6,090 bases of DNA, from the NCBI GenBank assembly GCA_007117575.1, contig SKGH01000106.1, positions 1 to 6,090 on the forward strand, read 5' to 3'. Position 1 is the stretch's first letter; the number at the start of each line of letters is the position of its first letter. Position numbers and translations under genes: made by a program. Below are positions 1-5,946 of the stretch, in pieces. This DNA comes from Candidatus Kaiserbacteria bacterium (lineage in GTDB: Bacteria > Patescibacteriota > Minisyncoccia > Phycocordibacterales > UBA918). The notes under the pieces were generated by a model. That model searched no databases and was not told the DNA's origin. It worked only from the letters and a program-made list of their open reading frames with translations.

Positions 1-195
1 GGCGCTGACCCAGCCCCAGCTCCAGTTTCCGTAACCATTTATTACTAACGTAATAAACCAAAAAATGTTTTAGTCAGTCACGAAAGAATATAAATTATCA
101 CGGAAACTGGAGCTGGGTGAGGCGTACTTGGTGGTACGATGAAAGGTTTGAGTGACGAAAGCAACAAAGAAATTCGCCAAACGCGTAAGTCATGT
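1..195. repeat. Left inverted-repeat flank
   Basis: This segment matches the reverse complement of the right end of the window, in the same order and with gaps. Bases 67-95 match 6011-6039 (29/29), 36-63 match 6042-6069 (28/28), and 179-195 match 5950-5966 (17/17, AAACGCGTAAGTCATGT). A GAATTTC block (right 5973-5979) also lines up. The left copy has roughly 50 bases (about 120-170) that the right copy lacks. Bases 1-17 additionally recur in direct orientation at 5981-5997, because the element is itself palindromic. No transposase is nearby. It could be a dispersed palindromic element, a transposon-type end, or the end of a linear element. Confidence 0.85.
15..117. repeat. Long palindrome: 18-bp perfect arms around a 67-nt loop
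   Basis: Bases 15-32 (CCCAGCTCCAGTTTCCGT) are perfectly complementary to 100-117. The loop (33-99) holds a second perfect palindrome, TTTATTAC at 38-45 against GTAATAAA at 50-57, with the 4-base loop TAAC. The loop sequence also occurs at the right end in opposite orientation, where the inner 8-bp palindrome is kept (6048-6055/6060-6067) but the outer arms are degenerate. This layout fits a folded DNA or RNA element, or an invertible segment. Confidence 0.8.
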
Positions 196-206
196 ACTTA
201 TCAATC

Positions 207-530
207 TTACCGTGGCCTTGGTAAATCAAGCAAAGAAGTCCTGCCGGCAATTATCTTGAATAGATTTTCTACAAAATCACCGCCAGCATAACCAATTACC
301 ACACCCAAAGCAGGGGTTATAGTTGGTAAGTCTAGAAAGGTGATGTTTAAATCATAACTGATCCAAGCTGCCAACAAACCGGCCCCCGCTGACACTCCCA
401 CGCTTAAAAGAAAAAGGTCTAGCATAAATTTTGTTTCCTTATAGGAACGTCGATACTTAACGTAACCCACTAAACCTCTCATCATACCGCCGATAGTACC
501 GGCAAATATTATCACAACCAGTCCTGTCAT
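207..530 (-). CDS. Small three-helix membrane protein, holin-like
   Basis: This gene encodes about 107 residues from the ATG at 530. An in-frame TTG at 545 would add five residues (MLIKN). Neither start has a Shine-Dalgarno sequence. A TATAAA box at 554-559 (minus strand) would leave a short leader before the ATG and almost none before the TTG, so I prefer the ATG. Counting from the TTG, hydrophobic segments lie at about 8-28 (GLVVIIFAGTIGG), 40-62 (MLDLFLLSVGVSAGAGLLAA) and 72-89. A charged loop (KYRRSYKETK) separates the first two. The third ends in GYAGGDF, followed by an amphipathic VENLFKII. Size, three segments and the GYAGxDF ending resemble small phage-type holins, but I cannot assign a family with confidence. 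It may also be a generic small CPR membrane protein. It is about 170 bases downstream of the large surface-protein gene and may have its own promoter. Confidence 0.75.
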   Translation of the reverse strand: MTGLVVIIFAGTIGGMMRGLVGYVKYRRSYKETKFMLDLFLLSVGVSAGAGLLAAWISYDLNITFLDLPTITPALGVVIGYAGGDFVENLFKIIAGRTSLLDLPRPR

Positions 531-545
531 ATTTTTTATTAACAA

Positions 546-700
546 ATAAGTACTTTATAATGGTGCGCCTGTTGCAAAAAAGGGAACGGGCGATTTTCTG
601 CTATTTAAAAAAACCATGTACCCAAAAAAGTTTATCTATGGCACACAATTAAGTATAACGCTAAAAGCAGTACTTGTTATAAACCATAGGTGGACATTTG
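546..700. other. Intergenic gap with nested inverted repeats
   Basis: This lies between the stop of the 1029-aa gene and the start of the small membrane protein. CTATGG (636-641) pairs with CCATAG (684-689). Inside it, TATAAC (654-659) pairs with GTTATA (675-680). On the minus strand a short U-run (CTTTTTT) follows about six bases after the outer stem, so this may be a weak terminator for the large gene. The stem is short and the U-run is displaced, so the call is tentative. A minus-strand TATAAA at 554-559 could be the -10 box of the downstream gene, with no good -35. Confidence 0.35.
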
Positions 701-3700
701 TTAACGCGTACTTAATGTCTGACGCAACCAAGAACGAAAGTCAGACATTAAACTTGAGAAAATGCCACGGTTAAGATATTTACTAGACTCAACCAGTGGT
801 ATGTTGTCAAAATATTGTTTTAAAATACCAAACCGATTTTCATTTCCACTCCTTACACTTACTTGGTTCTCTGTTTGAATGCTAATAGCTGTGTCTGAAG
901 AAAAATCGCCGGTGCCAACTACAGGAGGTAAGAATTGATCACTGCTAAGAGAAAGTGTGTTACTCTGCCAATAACTTGCTATTTCTAATCGTTCAAACTT
1001 AGTTAAAGGAAACTCTTTTACGCCCTCACAAACTATATTGTTTATCGTGTTACGTGTAGTGATATATACATATCCTGACGGTTCAGCCAGACCCCATGGC
1101 TTCAACACGCTATCTCTGTGTCGAAATTGAAATACTTCCACGGCAGCTTTGGTATATTTATCAAATTCTCCATTTACTGTAAGTTGCATTGACAAATGTT
1201 CATTAAGAAAACTTTGCAGTCTCGCAACATCAGCGGAGTCATTGTTCTTACCATAGCGAGAGTAACCGGTTAAGTACTCTTCACATGTTTTTTCACCTAA
1301 AACCATCGGCTCAGGCTCTTCCAACAGGGTGTCTGTCAACTCAATACTTACTCTGGCGATAGAGGACATATAAATAGTCTCATCAGTCAATTTTTTACTT
1401 CGATGCAAACCGACCACCTGTGCTTCATTAGTGTAAATACCGAGATCTGAACTGGTTGCAAACTCAGTTGAATATTCGATAGTAATCAGCTCATTGGCTA
1501 AGATTGTTTCTAAATTCCATCTTTGTTCATCTATAACCACGCCATTAGGGTCAGTCAGTCTATCAAACAAGTAAGCATTGTAAACAGGACCGCCTGTATT
1601 TTTAATTTTTAATGTGTAATTGATCACGCCCGGTACTAACGACTCTAACACATCCGCAGTTTTAGTTACTTCCAGATTGGCTGGCAACGAATCATGTCCG
1701 GTTAAAACCTGTCCGGATGAACGAAAATTACGCCCTGCATATACCGTTACTTTATCAGTATTATTATCTAGGTTATCTTCACTCTCTCTGGCCGAGATAG
1801 TCACTTCCAGATCTATGGGTCTTTTCCCAATACGTGGCAGTCTGTCACTGACTCTGGCGGTATAAGAATACTCCACCGTTTCCCCCGAGGCGACTGTGCC
1901 TATATTGCGACGAGCGACTGCCCTACCGTCTTCGTCAGATAAGAACTCGACACCAAACAACTCCAACTCATCTCGGTCAAAAATCTTATCCAAAACCACC
2001 TCACTAGCATTAGTATCACCCAAGTTGGTTACAGTAAATATATAAGTGAATTCTGAACCCGGCATTAAATTACCATTTGTCTCCGCTCGTGCTCCAACCC
2101 AGAGATCTGGACGACCAAACGCTAAGTTTCCATTCCAGTTTCCAAAAATATCGAAGATCAACATTGCCCAGTTTTGACCCAAAACATTGGTGTTTGCTAT
2201 ATTAACAATACTGGCATTGGCGTAAGCATCTCCTGTATTTATAACACTATCCCCTTCACCATGTATCTTATTTTCTCCGGTTAACGCATACACTGAGACG
2301 TTGTTATTTATAGTCGCTTGGTTATGATTGTTAACATTTAAAGACGAATGTCCACTCTCTCCACCAGAAACTTCTCCCGTCTGATACAATTCAATACCCT
2401 GTGGTGTCTCTTTCCACGCCATCCCTTCCGGTAAACCAAACACCTCTCCAGACCAATCACCGTGAACCCTCAACAAAAGCAAGAAAGAAGAACCGCCCAA
2501 TAAATTTTGATTTACCTTATTTACCACGTTAGCTCCGGTACTCCCATCGCCGGTCATGATCACACCGCCACCACTAGCTGTGTTATTTCCCGTCTGGGTT
2601 ACTGCCTCAAGCTGATTATCTATATCAACAAGATTTTCATTGTGAACTGAAGCATTTACCGCTCCCCCAACCTGTCGGAAAATATCACTAAAAAAATCTG
2701 CATTTGGTAAAACTATATCACCGCTTAAGTCACCGAAATTATCAAATGACAAAAGTAGATAATTTGAATCAACTATGTTGGTATTGACCATATTGGTTAC
2801 ATTGGCGCTGGCGTAGGCGTTGCCGGTATTTATCAAGGTGTCGCCATTTCCGGTTGCCATATTCCCACCAGTCTCAGCATAGACTTGAAGGTAATTTTCA
2901 AGAGTAGCAGTGCTATGGTTCTGAACTAAAAAATCTTCCTCTACACCACAAACACTAGGCAAGCACGGATCAGTCGTCATAGCTACGCCGTCACTAACAA
3001 AATCAAAAATAGAAAAAATATTTCGTAAATCTATGTCACTATAACCCAGTAAACTAAAGAAGTTTATAAATCCTTGAGAGTTTATAATATTTGTATTGGC
3101 TAAGTTTACTACGTTTGCTACCGCTATGGCATCACCGGTGATAATGGTAGCCGGAGTACCACTGGCATAATTAACGCCACTTGAAGATGTAGTGGTGGCT
3201 TTATTTGAAATTACCGCCTTGTTACTGCTAGAAGCGATAAATGAACTTTTATCACCTTCTATGTCGGAATAAAATTTAGGCAAAGGTTTACCACTTGTAG
3301 CGTTTTCCTTACCGTTATTTTCAGAATTGTTACCATCCTTTTTAGTTTCATTTATCAGGTTGGTGTTGGTTTTATTATCAATCTCTAAAATAGCTACGGA
3401 ACTACCCGTAAGTAAATTCACCTCACCATCACCTTCCTTACCGTCTTCCCCTTCGTCACCCATTTGTCCTTCCTTATTCAAAATATCCTTGTCATCTTTT
3501 TCGCCTAAACTGCTCTCATCTTTTTGAAGGACATAATCGTCATCAGAGTATCCGCCAGACTCAGTATCTTTGTCTTTATTTATTTCTTTATCTAGCTCTT
3601 TGTCTGTTTTATCTTCTTGTTTCTCAACATCAACATCAAGAGACTCATCAGGTAAATCTTTATCCAAAACCTCCTCCGCGGAAGCTGTGAACGCGAGACC

Positions 3701-3790
3701 AAACAAGGATTGTAAAAATAGTATTGATACCAACAATAGCGACAATGCTACATGAGTCTTAGGTGTGTTTTGTTTTATAGCTTTTTTCAT
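701..3790 (-). CDS. Large secreted multidomain surface protein with peptidoglycan-binding-like domain
   Basis: This gene encodes 1029 residues. Residues 1-38 form a signal peptide: a basic N-terminus, the hydrophobic core ALSLLLVSILFL, and an ASA|EE cleavage site. Residues 39-122 are a strongly acidic Asp/Glu/Lys linker. Residues about 123-562 contain Asn/Thr/Gly-rich repeats, with full copies starting near 289, 382 and 486 and partial copies near 125 and 206. They share NTGdAyAxAnvvNxxNtN, then a hydrophobic strand and G-x-W/L-x-G. Residues 566-685 and 703-815 are DUF11-like Ig domains (FTVTNLGDT; VTKTADVLES). Residues 836-921 are a peptidoglycan-binding-like domain bounded by Cys836 and Cys921, with NNDSADVARLQSFL, PWG and GYVYITT. 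The tail shows no LPXTG motif. The start overlaps the preceding stop as ATGA without its own Shine-Dalgarno, implying translational coupling. The layout is typical of CPR surface proteins; a wall-associated adhesin or fibre anchor is my inference. Confidence 0.93.
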   Translation of the reverse strand: MKKAIKQNTPKTHVALSLLLVSILFLQSLFGLAFTASAEEVLDKDLPDESLDVDVEKQEDKTDKELDKEINKDKDTESGGYSDDDYVLQKDESSLGEKDDKDILNKEGQMGDEGEDGKEGDGEVNLLTGSSVAILEIDNKTNTNLINETKKDGNNSENNGKENATSGKPLPKFYSDIEGDKSSFIASSSNKAVISNKATTTSSSGVNYASGTPATIITGDAIAVANVVNLANTNIINSQGFINFFSLLGYSDIDLRNIFSIFDFVSDGVAMTTDPCLPSVCGVEEDFLVQNHSTATLENYLQVYAETGGNMATGNGDTLINTGNAYASANVTNMVNTNIVDSNYLLLSFDNFGDLSGDIVLPNADFFSDIFRQVGGAVNASVHNENLVDIDNQLEAVTQTGNNTASGGGVIMTGDGSTGANVVNKVNQNLLGGSSFLLLLRVHGDWSGEVFGLPEGMAWKETPQGIELYQTGEVSGGESGHSSLNVNNHNQATINNNVSVYALTGENKIHGEGDSVINTGDAYANASIVNIANTNVLGQNWAMLIFDIFGNWNGNLAFGRPDLWVGARAETNGNLMPGSEFTYIFTVTNLGDTNASEVVLDKIFDRDELELFGVEFLSDEDGRAVARRNIGTVASGETVEYSYTARVSDRLPRIGKRPIDLEVTISARESEDNLDNNTDKVTVYAGRNFRSSGQVLTGHDSLPANLEVTKTADVLESLVPGVINYTLKIKNTGGPVYNAYLFDRLTDPNGVVIDEQRWNLETILANELITIEYSTEFATSSDLGIYTNEAQVVGLHRSKKLTDETIYMSSIARVSIELTDTLLEEPEPMVLGEKTCEEYLTGYSRYGKNNDSADVARLQSFLNEHLSMQLTVNGEFDKYTKAAVEVFQFRHRDSVLKPWGLAEPSGYVYITTRNTINNIVCEGVKEFPLTKFERLEIASYWQSNTLSLSSDQFLPPVVGTGDFSSDTAISIQTENQVSVRSGNENRFGILKQYFDNIPLVESSKYLNRGIFSSLMSDFRSWLRQTLSTR
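712..751. repeat. 12-bp perfect inverted repeat in the 3' end of the large gene
   Basis: TTAATGTCTGAC (712-723) is perfectly complementary to GTCAGACATTAA (740-751), with a 16-base loop. It lies inside the last codons of the surface-protein gene (SLMSDFRSWLRQTLSTR), ending eight bases before its stop codon. No U-run follows on the minus strand, so it is not a classical terminator. It may protect the mRNA 3' end. Confidence 0.7.
1028..1285 (-). other. Peptidoglycan-binding-like domain of the surface protein
   Basis: This is the segment for residues about 836-921. It runs from Cys836 (CEEYLTGYSRYGKNND) through VARLQSFLN, LTVNGEFDKYTKAAVEVFQ, LKPWG, GYVYITT and NTINNIVC (Cys921). The LQxFLN...G.FD..T..AV..FQ core is the PG_binding_1 fold signature. 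The terminal PWG/GYVYITT extension and the two Cys are features I associate with the CPR version. The two Cys could form a disulfide after export. Confidence 0.8.
2105..3175 (-). repeat. Asn/Thr/Gly beta-type repeats inside the surface protein
   Basis: These are residues about 206-562. Three full modules begin VQNHSTATLENY (289), VHNENLVDIDNQ (382) and VNNHNQATINNN (486), about 93 and 104 residues apart. Each runs NxNxAxIxNxLxVxA, TGxNxAxG, NTGdAyAxAnvvNxxNtN, then a hydrophobic strand and G-x-W/L-x-G. A partial module precedes them (TGDAIAVANVVNLANTN, 218-234), followed by a Cys pair at 276 and 281. Alternate-residue spacing suggests beta strands or a beta-solenoid. The repeats are diverged at DNA level, so recent tandem duplication is unlikely. 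Confidence 0.75.
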
Positions 3791-4233
3791 GACTGTTTTA
3801 TTAATAACTGAGTAAGTCTATCTAGTAATACTTCCAAAAGAGCTATAACAGACCGTAAATCTTCAATATCGGCTGTATTTTTATTAGTGTAAGACAATGA
3901 ATCTACTTCATATGAGTTAGGTGTATGATTTGCATAAACTTGACCATCTCCCTCTACAACAATTTTTTGGTTATACTCTATATTGCCATTTGTAGAAGTT
4001 TCTTTGTAAGATTCAACTACCTGACCATTAACAGTTGACTGCACTGACACAAAAGAGCTTGCTTGACCACCATTGTCAGCTCTAGACTCCACTGATACTT
4101 GATTTACTATCGAGTTTGCTTTAACTGAATTAAGCTTTGTTGAAAAAACAGCTAATACTGCAAAAACTGTGAGTAGGACAAGTAAGCCCGAGTAAGTCTT
4201 AAATTCTGATTTCCACAATAACATATTTTTCAT
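3787..4233 (-). CDS. Small exported protein with Leu-rich C-terminal helix
   Basis: This gene encodes 148 residues. The ATG at 4233 is supported by a minus-strand AGAGGGT placed about eight bases upstream, the only convincing Shine-Dalgarno in the window. A hydrophobic segment at about 16-31 (GLLVLLTVFAVLAVF) precedes a possible VKA|N cleavage site after residue 39, so the protein is either secreted or held by an uncleaved helix. Residues 40-95 are polar and beta-prone (SIVNQVSVESRADNGGQAS, STVNGQVVES, NIEYNQKIVV), in the same Asn/Gly style as the two neighbouring secreted proteins. Residues 111-146 form a Leu-rich helix (DIEDLRSVIALLEVLLDRL) that could be a coiled coil or partner-binding element. 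The TGA overlaps the ATG of the 1029-aa gene by four bases, so the two products are probably made together. I do not recognise a named family; similar short proteins occur in CPR genomes. A role as partner or assembly factor is inference. Confidence 0.88.
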   Translation of the reverse strand: MKNMLLWKSEFKTYSGLLVLLTVFAVLAVFSTKLNSVKANSIVNQVSVESRADNGGQASSFVSVQSTVNGQVVESYKETSTNGNIEYNQKIVVEGDGQVYANHTPNSYEVDSLSYTNKNTADIEDLRSVIALLEVLLDRLTQLLIKQS

Positions 4234-4240
4234 AAAAGTA

Positions 4241-4247
4241 ACCCTCT
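4241..4247 (-). promoter_or_regulatory. Shine-Dalgarno of the 148-aa gene
   Basis: The minus strand reads AGAGGGT, about eight bases before the ATG at 4233. Its GAGG core matches the anti-Shine-Dalgarno sequence. The other genes here lack such a site, so this one probably sets translation of the coupled two-gene unit. Confidence 0.7.
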
Positions 4248-4302
4248 ATAACTACAAATTCTCTATATTTTATTTAATCCTCTTCACAGACAGTAAGTAC
4301 AC

Positions 4303-4323
4303 TAGTATTTCGTATTTATACTA
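4303..4323 (-). promoter_or_regulatory. Candidate promoter or operator for the two-gene unit
   Basis: TAGTAT (4303-4308) is complementary to ATACTA (4318-4323), with a 9-base loop. The minus strand contains a TATAAA box (4315-4320) inside this palindrome. No good -35 is visible at 16-18 bases. It could be a -10 box overlapped by an operator, or just a transcript hairpin. Confidence 0.3.
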
Positions 4324-4341
4324 ACTCCACCCCTCGAAAGC

Positions 4342-4399
4342 TCACCTTTTATTCTGTTCTGTAAAAAGTGAACTAGCCGAAGGGAGGAACAAGTCCTCC
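4342..4399 (-). other. Two tandem hairpins between the 252-aa and 148-aa genes
   Basis: Reading the minus strand downstream of the 252-aa stop, the first hairpin is GGAGGA-CTTGT-TCCTCC (4383-4399). The second is TCACTTTTT paired with AAAAGGTGA (4342-4371), nine pairs with one G-U on the minus strand and a 12-base loop. The U5 run lies in the 5' arm of the second hairpin, about 14 bases after the first, so neither is a textbook terminator. Together they may act as an attenuator or RNA-processing site that lets the upstream gene be expressed at a different level from the two-gene unit. Confidence 0.5.
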
Positions 4400-4428
4400 A
4401 CTTACAGCATCTACGCTATGTTCTTTAC

Positions 4429-5187
4429 TTAGCGAGTTACACGAGTAACATTTCGGTTTACTCGAGTCTCAACCAAAGCGTCAGATAGAGCGTCACCGGA
4501 AACAACTTCTCCGGCAGCACCTCCAGTACCACCATCGCCTCCATTTCCGCCTGTAGCGTTACCTCCATCTAGGTAAACAGGGTAATGCATATTGTGCCAT
4601 TCACCAAAGTTGTAACCTTCAGTTTCGGCATCTCCACCACGCGCACCTCGGTCACCGTTACCACCAGCAACATCATTGTCGCCGGTATGAGCTTCCACTG
4701 CTAAGAAATTAGCAAGTGAAGCTGTGTTTCTGTTACGTACTCTTATGTCATCACTGTCAGTGCTTTTAGCACATGGGCCATTATAGTAACCATGACATGG
4801 ATGAACTGCTTCCTCTGTTTCGCATCCACAACCTTCAACATCTGTCTCGTTGTAGTTAGCGTCATTTAATACTGTAGCCACAGCTGTAGCAGAACCACTC
4901 ACAACCAAACCGCCTGAAGCTCCATTACCGCCGAAACCTCCATGACCGCCAACAGCATCACCTCCTCTAGATGAAGCGTCGCCTCCGCGAGCACCACGGT
5001 CTCCGTCGCCACCACGTGCGCTATTAGCGCCTGTGAATGCACCAACGTAAACTTCGTTAACGATTGAAGCATCATTATCGTTTACTACCTTAGAATCATC
5101 CGCCATAGCTGGGGCAACAACTGCTAAAGCTAAAGCTAAAGCTGAGACCATAGCTGTACTAAACGTAATTGTAGAAGTTTTAATCAT
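4429..5187 (-). CDS. Secreted glycine-rich two-module repeat protein
   Basis: This gene encodes 252 residues. Residues 1-29 are a signal peptide with core SALALALAVV and an AMA|DD cleavage site, predicting a mature protein of 223 residues. Module A (about 35-113) and module B (about 149-247) share one layout: NxNxA..N (NDNDASIVN; NRNTASLAN), then TGxN, GGDGDRG or GGNGDRG, GGxA, runs of GG-x, and a closing VVSGxA. The decamer GDRGARGGDA is identical in both (62-71, 178-187). The linker carries four Cys (120, 122, 131, 139) in CGC, HPCHG and GPC, suggesting disulfides or metal binding. No anchor motif is seen. Its opening motif matches the repeats of the 1029-aa protein, implying a shared fold or assembly. 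I do not recognise a named family. A structural subunit of a fibre or extracellular matrix is plausible by analogy with glycine/asparagine repeat proteins, but unproven. No Shine-Dalgarno is visible before the ATG. Confidence 0.9.
   Translation of the reverse strand: MIKTSTITFSTAMVSALALALAVVAPAMADDSKVVNDNDASIVNEVYVGAFTGANSARGGDGDRGARGGDASSRGGDAVGGHGGFGGNGASGGLVVSGSATAVATVLNDANYNETDVEGCGCETEEAVHPCHGYYNGPCAKSTDSDDIRVRNRNTASLANFLAVEAHTGDNDVAGGNGDRGARGGDAETEGYNFGEWHNMHYPVYLDGGNATGGNGGDGGTGGAAGEVVSGDALSDALVETRVNRNVTRVTR
5123..5143. repeat. GCTAAA hexamer repeat in the signal-peptide core
   Basis: Three perfect copies of GCTAAA plus GCT encode Ala-Leu dipeptides in the hydrophobic core of the 252-aa protein's signal peptide. 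Copy-number change by slippage would stay in frame and lengthen or shorten the core by two residues per unit. Confidence 0.75.
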
Positions 5188-5226
5188 ATTATTTTTTTAT
5201 ATAATTATTAATCTTATAAATTTTCA
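5188..5226 (-). promoter_or_regulatory. AT-rich leader with candidate -10 boxes for the 252-aa gene
   Basis: The minus strand just upstream of the ATG is almost pure A/T. It contains TATAAG (5213-5218) and a later TTATAT (5199-5204). A CTGAAA at 5222-5227 sits about 17 bases before the TTATAT and could be a weak -35. No Shine-Dalgarno precedes the ATG. Several start points are possible, so the exact box is uncertain. Confidence 0.3.
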
Positions 5227-5277
5227 GCCGATACTCATACGGCACGCGCGCAACGCACGAATACCTAGCTAAATAAT

Positions 5278-5301
5278 CGTGAACTATAAATACAGTTCAC
5301 G
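5278..5301. promoter_or_regulatory. Perfect 8-bp inverted repeat upstream of the 252-aa gene
   Basis: CGTGAACT (5278-5285) is perfectly complementary to AGTTCACG (5294-5301), with an 8-base loop. It is about 90 bases before the ATG and on the minus strand overlaps a TATAGT box. The symmetry and location fit an operator or a leader hairpin. It is the only long palindrome between this gene and the terminator further upstream. Confidence 0.45.
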
Positions 5302-5380
5302 TAAAGACAGACAAGACCATAAGTAAAAACTTGCATATTATTACGTGCTCTGTAGAACAATTTTCAAATGTTAAATAACA

Positions 5381-5427
5381 AAAAAGCGACCCTGCTATCT
5401 ATAACTTAGAAGCAAAAGTCGCTTTTT
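5381..5427. terminator. Bidirectional rho-independent terminator
   Basis: AAAAAGCGAC (5381-5390) pairs perfectly with GTCGCTTTTT (5418-5427). Above a small internal loop, TGCT (5393-5396) pairs with AGCA (5411-5414), and TCT (5398-5400) pairs with AGA (5408-5410). The stem has a T-run on either strand, so it can stop transcription both ways. No protein gene feeds it from the right, which implies a minus-strand transcript arriving from the non-coding stretch at 5428-5949, or insulation of the 252-aa gene. Confidence 0.85.
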
Positions 5428-5849
5428 AGAGAGTGGCGAAATAACACACAAAAAATTACATGAAATGTAAAGTTTATTCTTATGTGCATTGCGCGAGGAA
5501 ACATATCCATTACTACCAACGTTCCCACCTTAGTTTCCCCGCCAAGTCGAACGTAGTGTATATACTATTCCCGATTTTGAAACTCGTCAAACAAAAGACC
5601 TGTTAATTAGTTAACAGAACAGACTAAAATATATTTGTAAAGTAGGGTTCATTTCTATAGCAACAAAATTTAATGATTAAAAAAAATGAGGTCAGTATTT
5701 TTTCTACAATGACAACGATTTTAATTTTAAAAATATAAAGTATAATTAGATCATACTGAAAGCTCTGCGCGCTAATCTCAAGAAGAAAGATAAAAGAAAC
5801 AGTTGAATAGATATTTACAAAAGTAAATTAATAAAGTTTATAAAAGTCA
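5428..5849. other. AT-rich non-coding stretch with small palindromes
   Basis: I see no convincing protein gene or known RNA gene here. Small perfect palindromes occur: CTGTTAA/TTAACAG (5600-5606/5611-5617) and ATTTAC/GTAAAT (5813-5818/5823-5828). A plus-strand TATAAT is at 5741-5746 without a good -35. A plus-strand open frame of 48 codons (5460-5606) has no Shine-Dalgarno and an unconvincing composition. The stretch lies between a terminator and a large hairpin, so it may be a non-coding transcription unit. Confidence 0.5.
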
Positions 5850-5946
5850 CATCATAAAACTTTCTACAGGACCAACTACACTAGGGGAAACAGTCACAGT
5901 AAAAAAATAGTAACTGTAGGTAGTTGATCCTGCAGAAAGTTTGATG
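5850..5946 (-). ncRNA. 97-nt near-perfect hairpin, possible structured RNA
   Basis: On the plus strand, 5857-5879 pairs with 5920-5942 over 23 positions. CATC (5850-5853) pairs with GATG (5943-5946) beyond a 3-base bulge. An apical stem joins ACAGTCAC (5890-5897) to GTAACTGT (5910-5917). The three non-Watson-Crick positions (5866/5933, 5872/5927, 5895/5912) are all A-C on the plus strand, hence G-U in a minus-strand RNA. The apical loop is A/T-rich with seven A on the plus strand. An asymmetric internal loop (10 by 2) separates the two stems. The hairpin sits three bases inside the right inverted repeat. It may be an RNA, or the palindromic end of a small mobile element; I recognise no known family. 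Confidence 0.5.

Noticed and set aside
139..291. Plus-strand 50-codon open frame starting in the left repeat
   Set aside because: It runs antisense into the 3' end of the small membrane protein gene and lacks a Shine-Dalgarno. Its right-end counterpart keeps only a few matching codons.
560..652. Plus-strand 30-codon open frame near a TATAAT box
   Set aside because: The box overlaps the start codon, there is no -35 or Shine-Dalgarno, and the peptide has no recognisable feature.
700..751. Integron attC-like site at the end of the large gene
   Set aside because: GTTAAC is present at 700-705, but the paired core sites and imperfect palindrome spacing of attC are missing, and the stem is perfect and lies in coding sequence.
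1620..1865. Plus-strand open frame of 81 codons
   Set aside because: It lies wholly antisense inside the 1029-aa gene, within its well-supported DUF11-like region, and shows no domain of its own.
3327..3755. Two Ser-rich plus-strand open frames (3327-3527 and 3570-3755)
   Set aside because: They are antisense to the acidic linker and signal peptide of the surface protein. Their Ser/Leu-rich composition is what the complement of Asp/Glu/Lys codons produces.
5460..5606. Plus-strand 48-codon open frame
   Set aside because: It has no Shine-Dalgarno and no recognisable motif, and an odd His/Tyr/Cys-rich composition. A frame of this length is expected by chance here.
5490..5620. Partial resemblance to RNase P RNA (GAGGAAA and ACAGAA)
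   Set aside because: The two short strings are about 120 bases apart, far too close for RNase P RNA, and the other conserved elements are absent.
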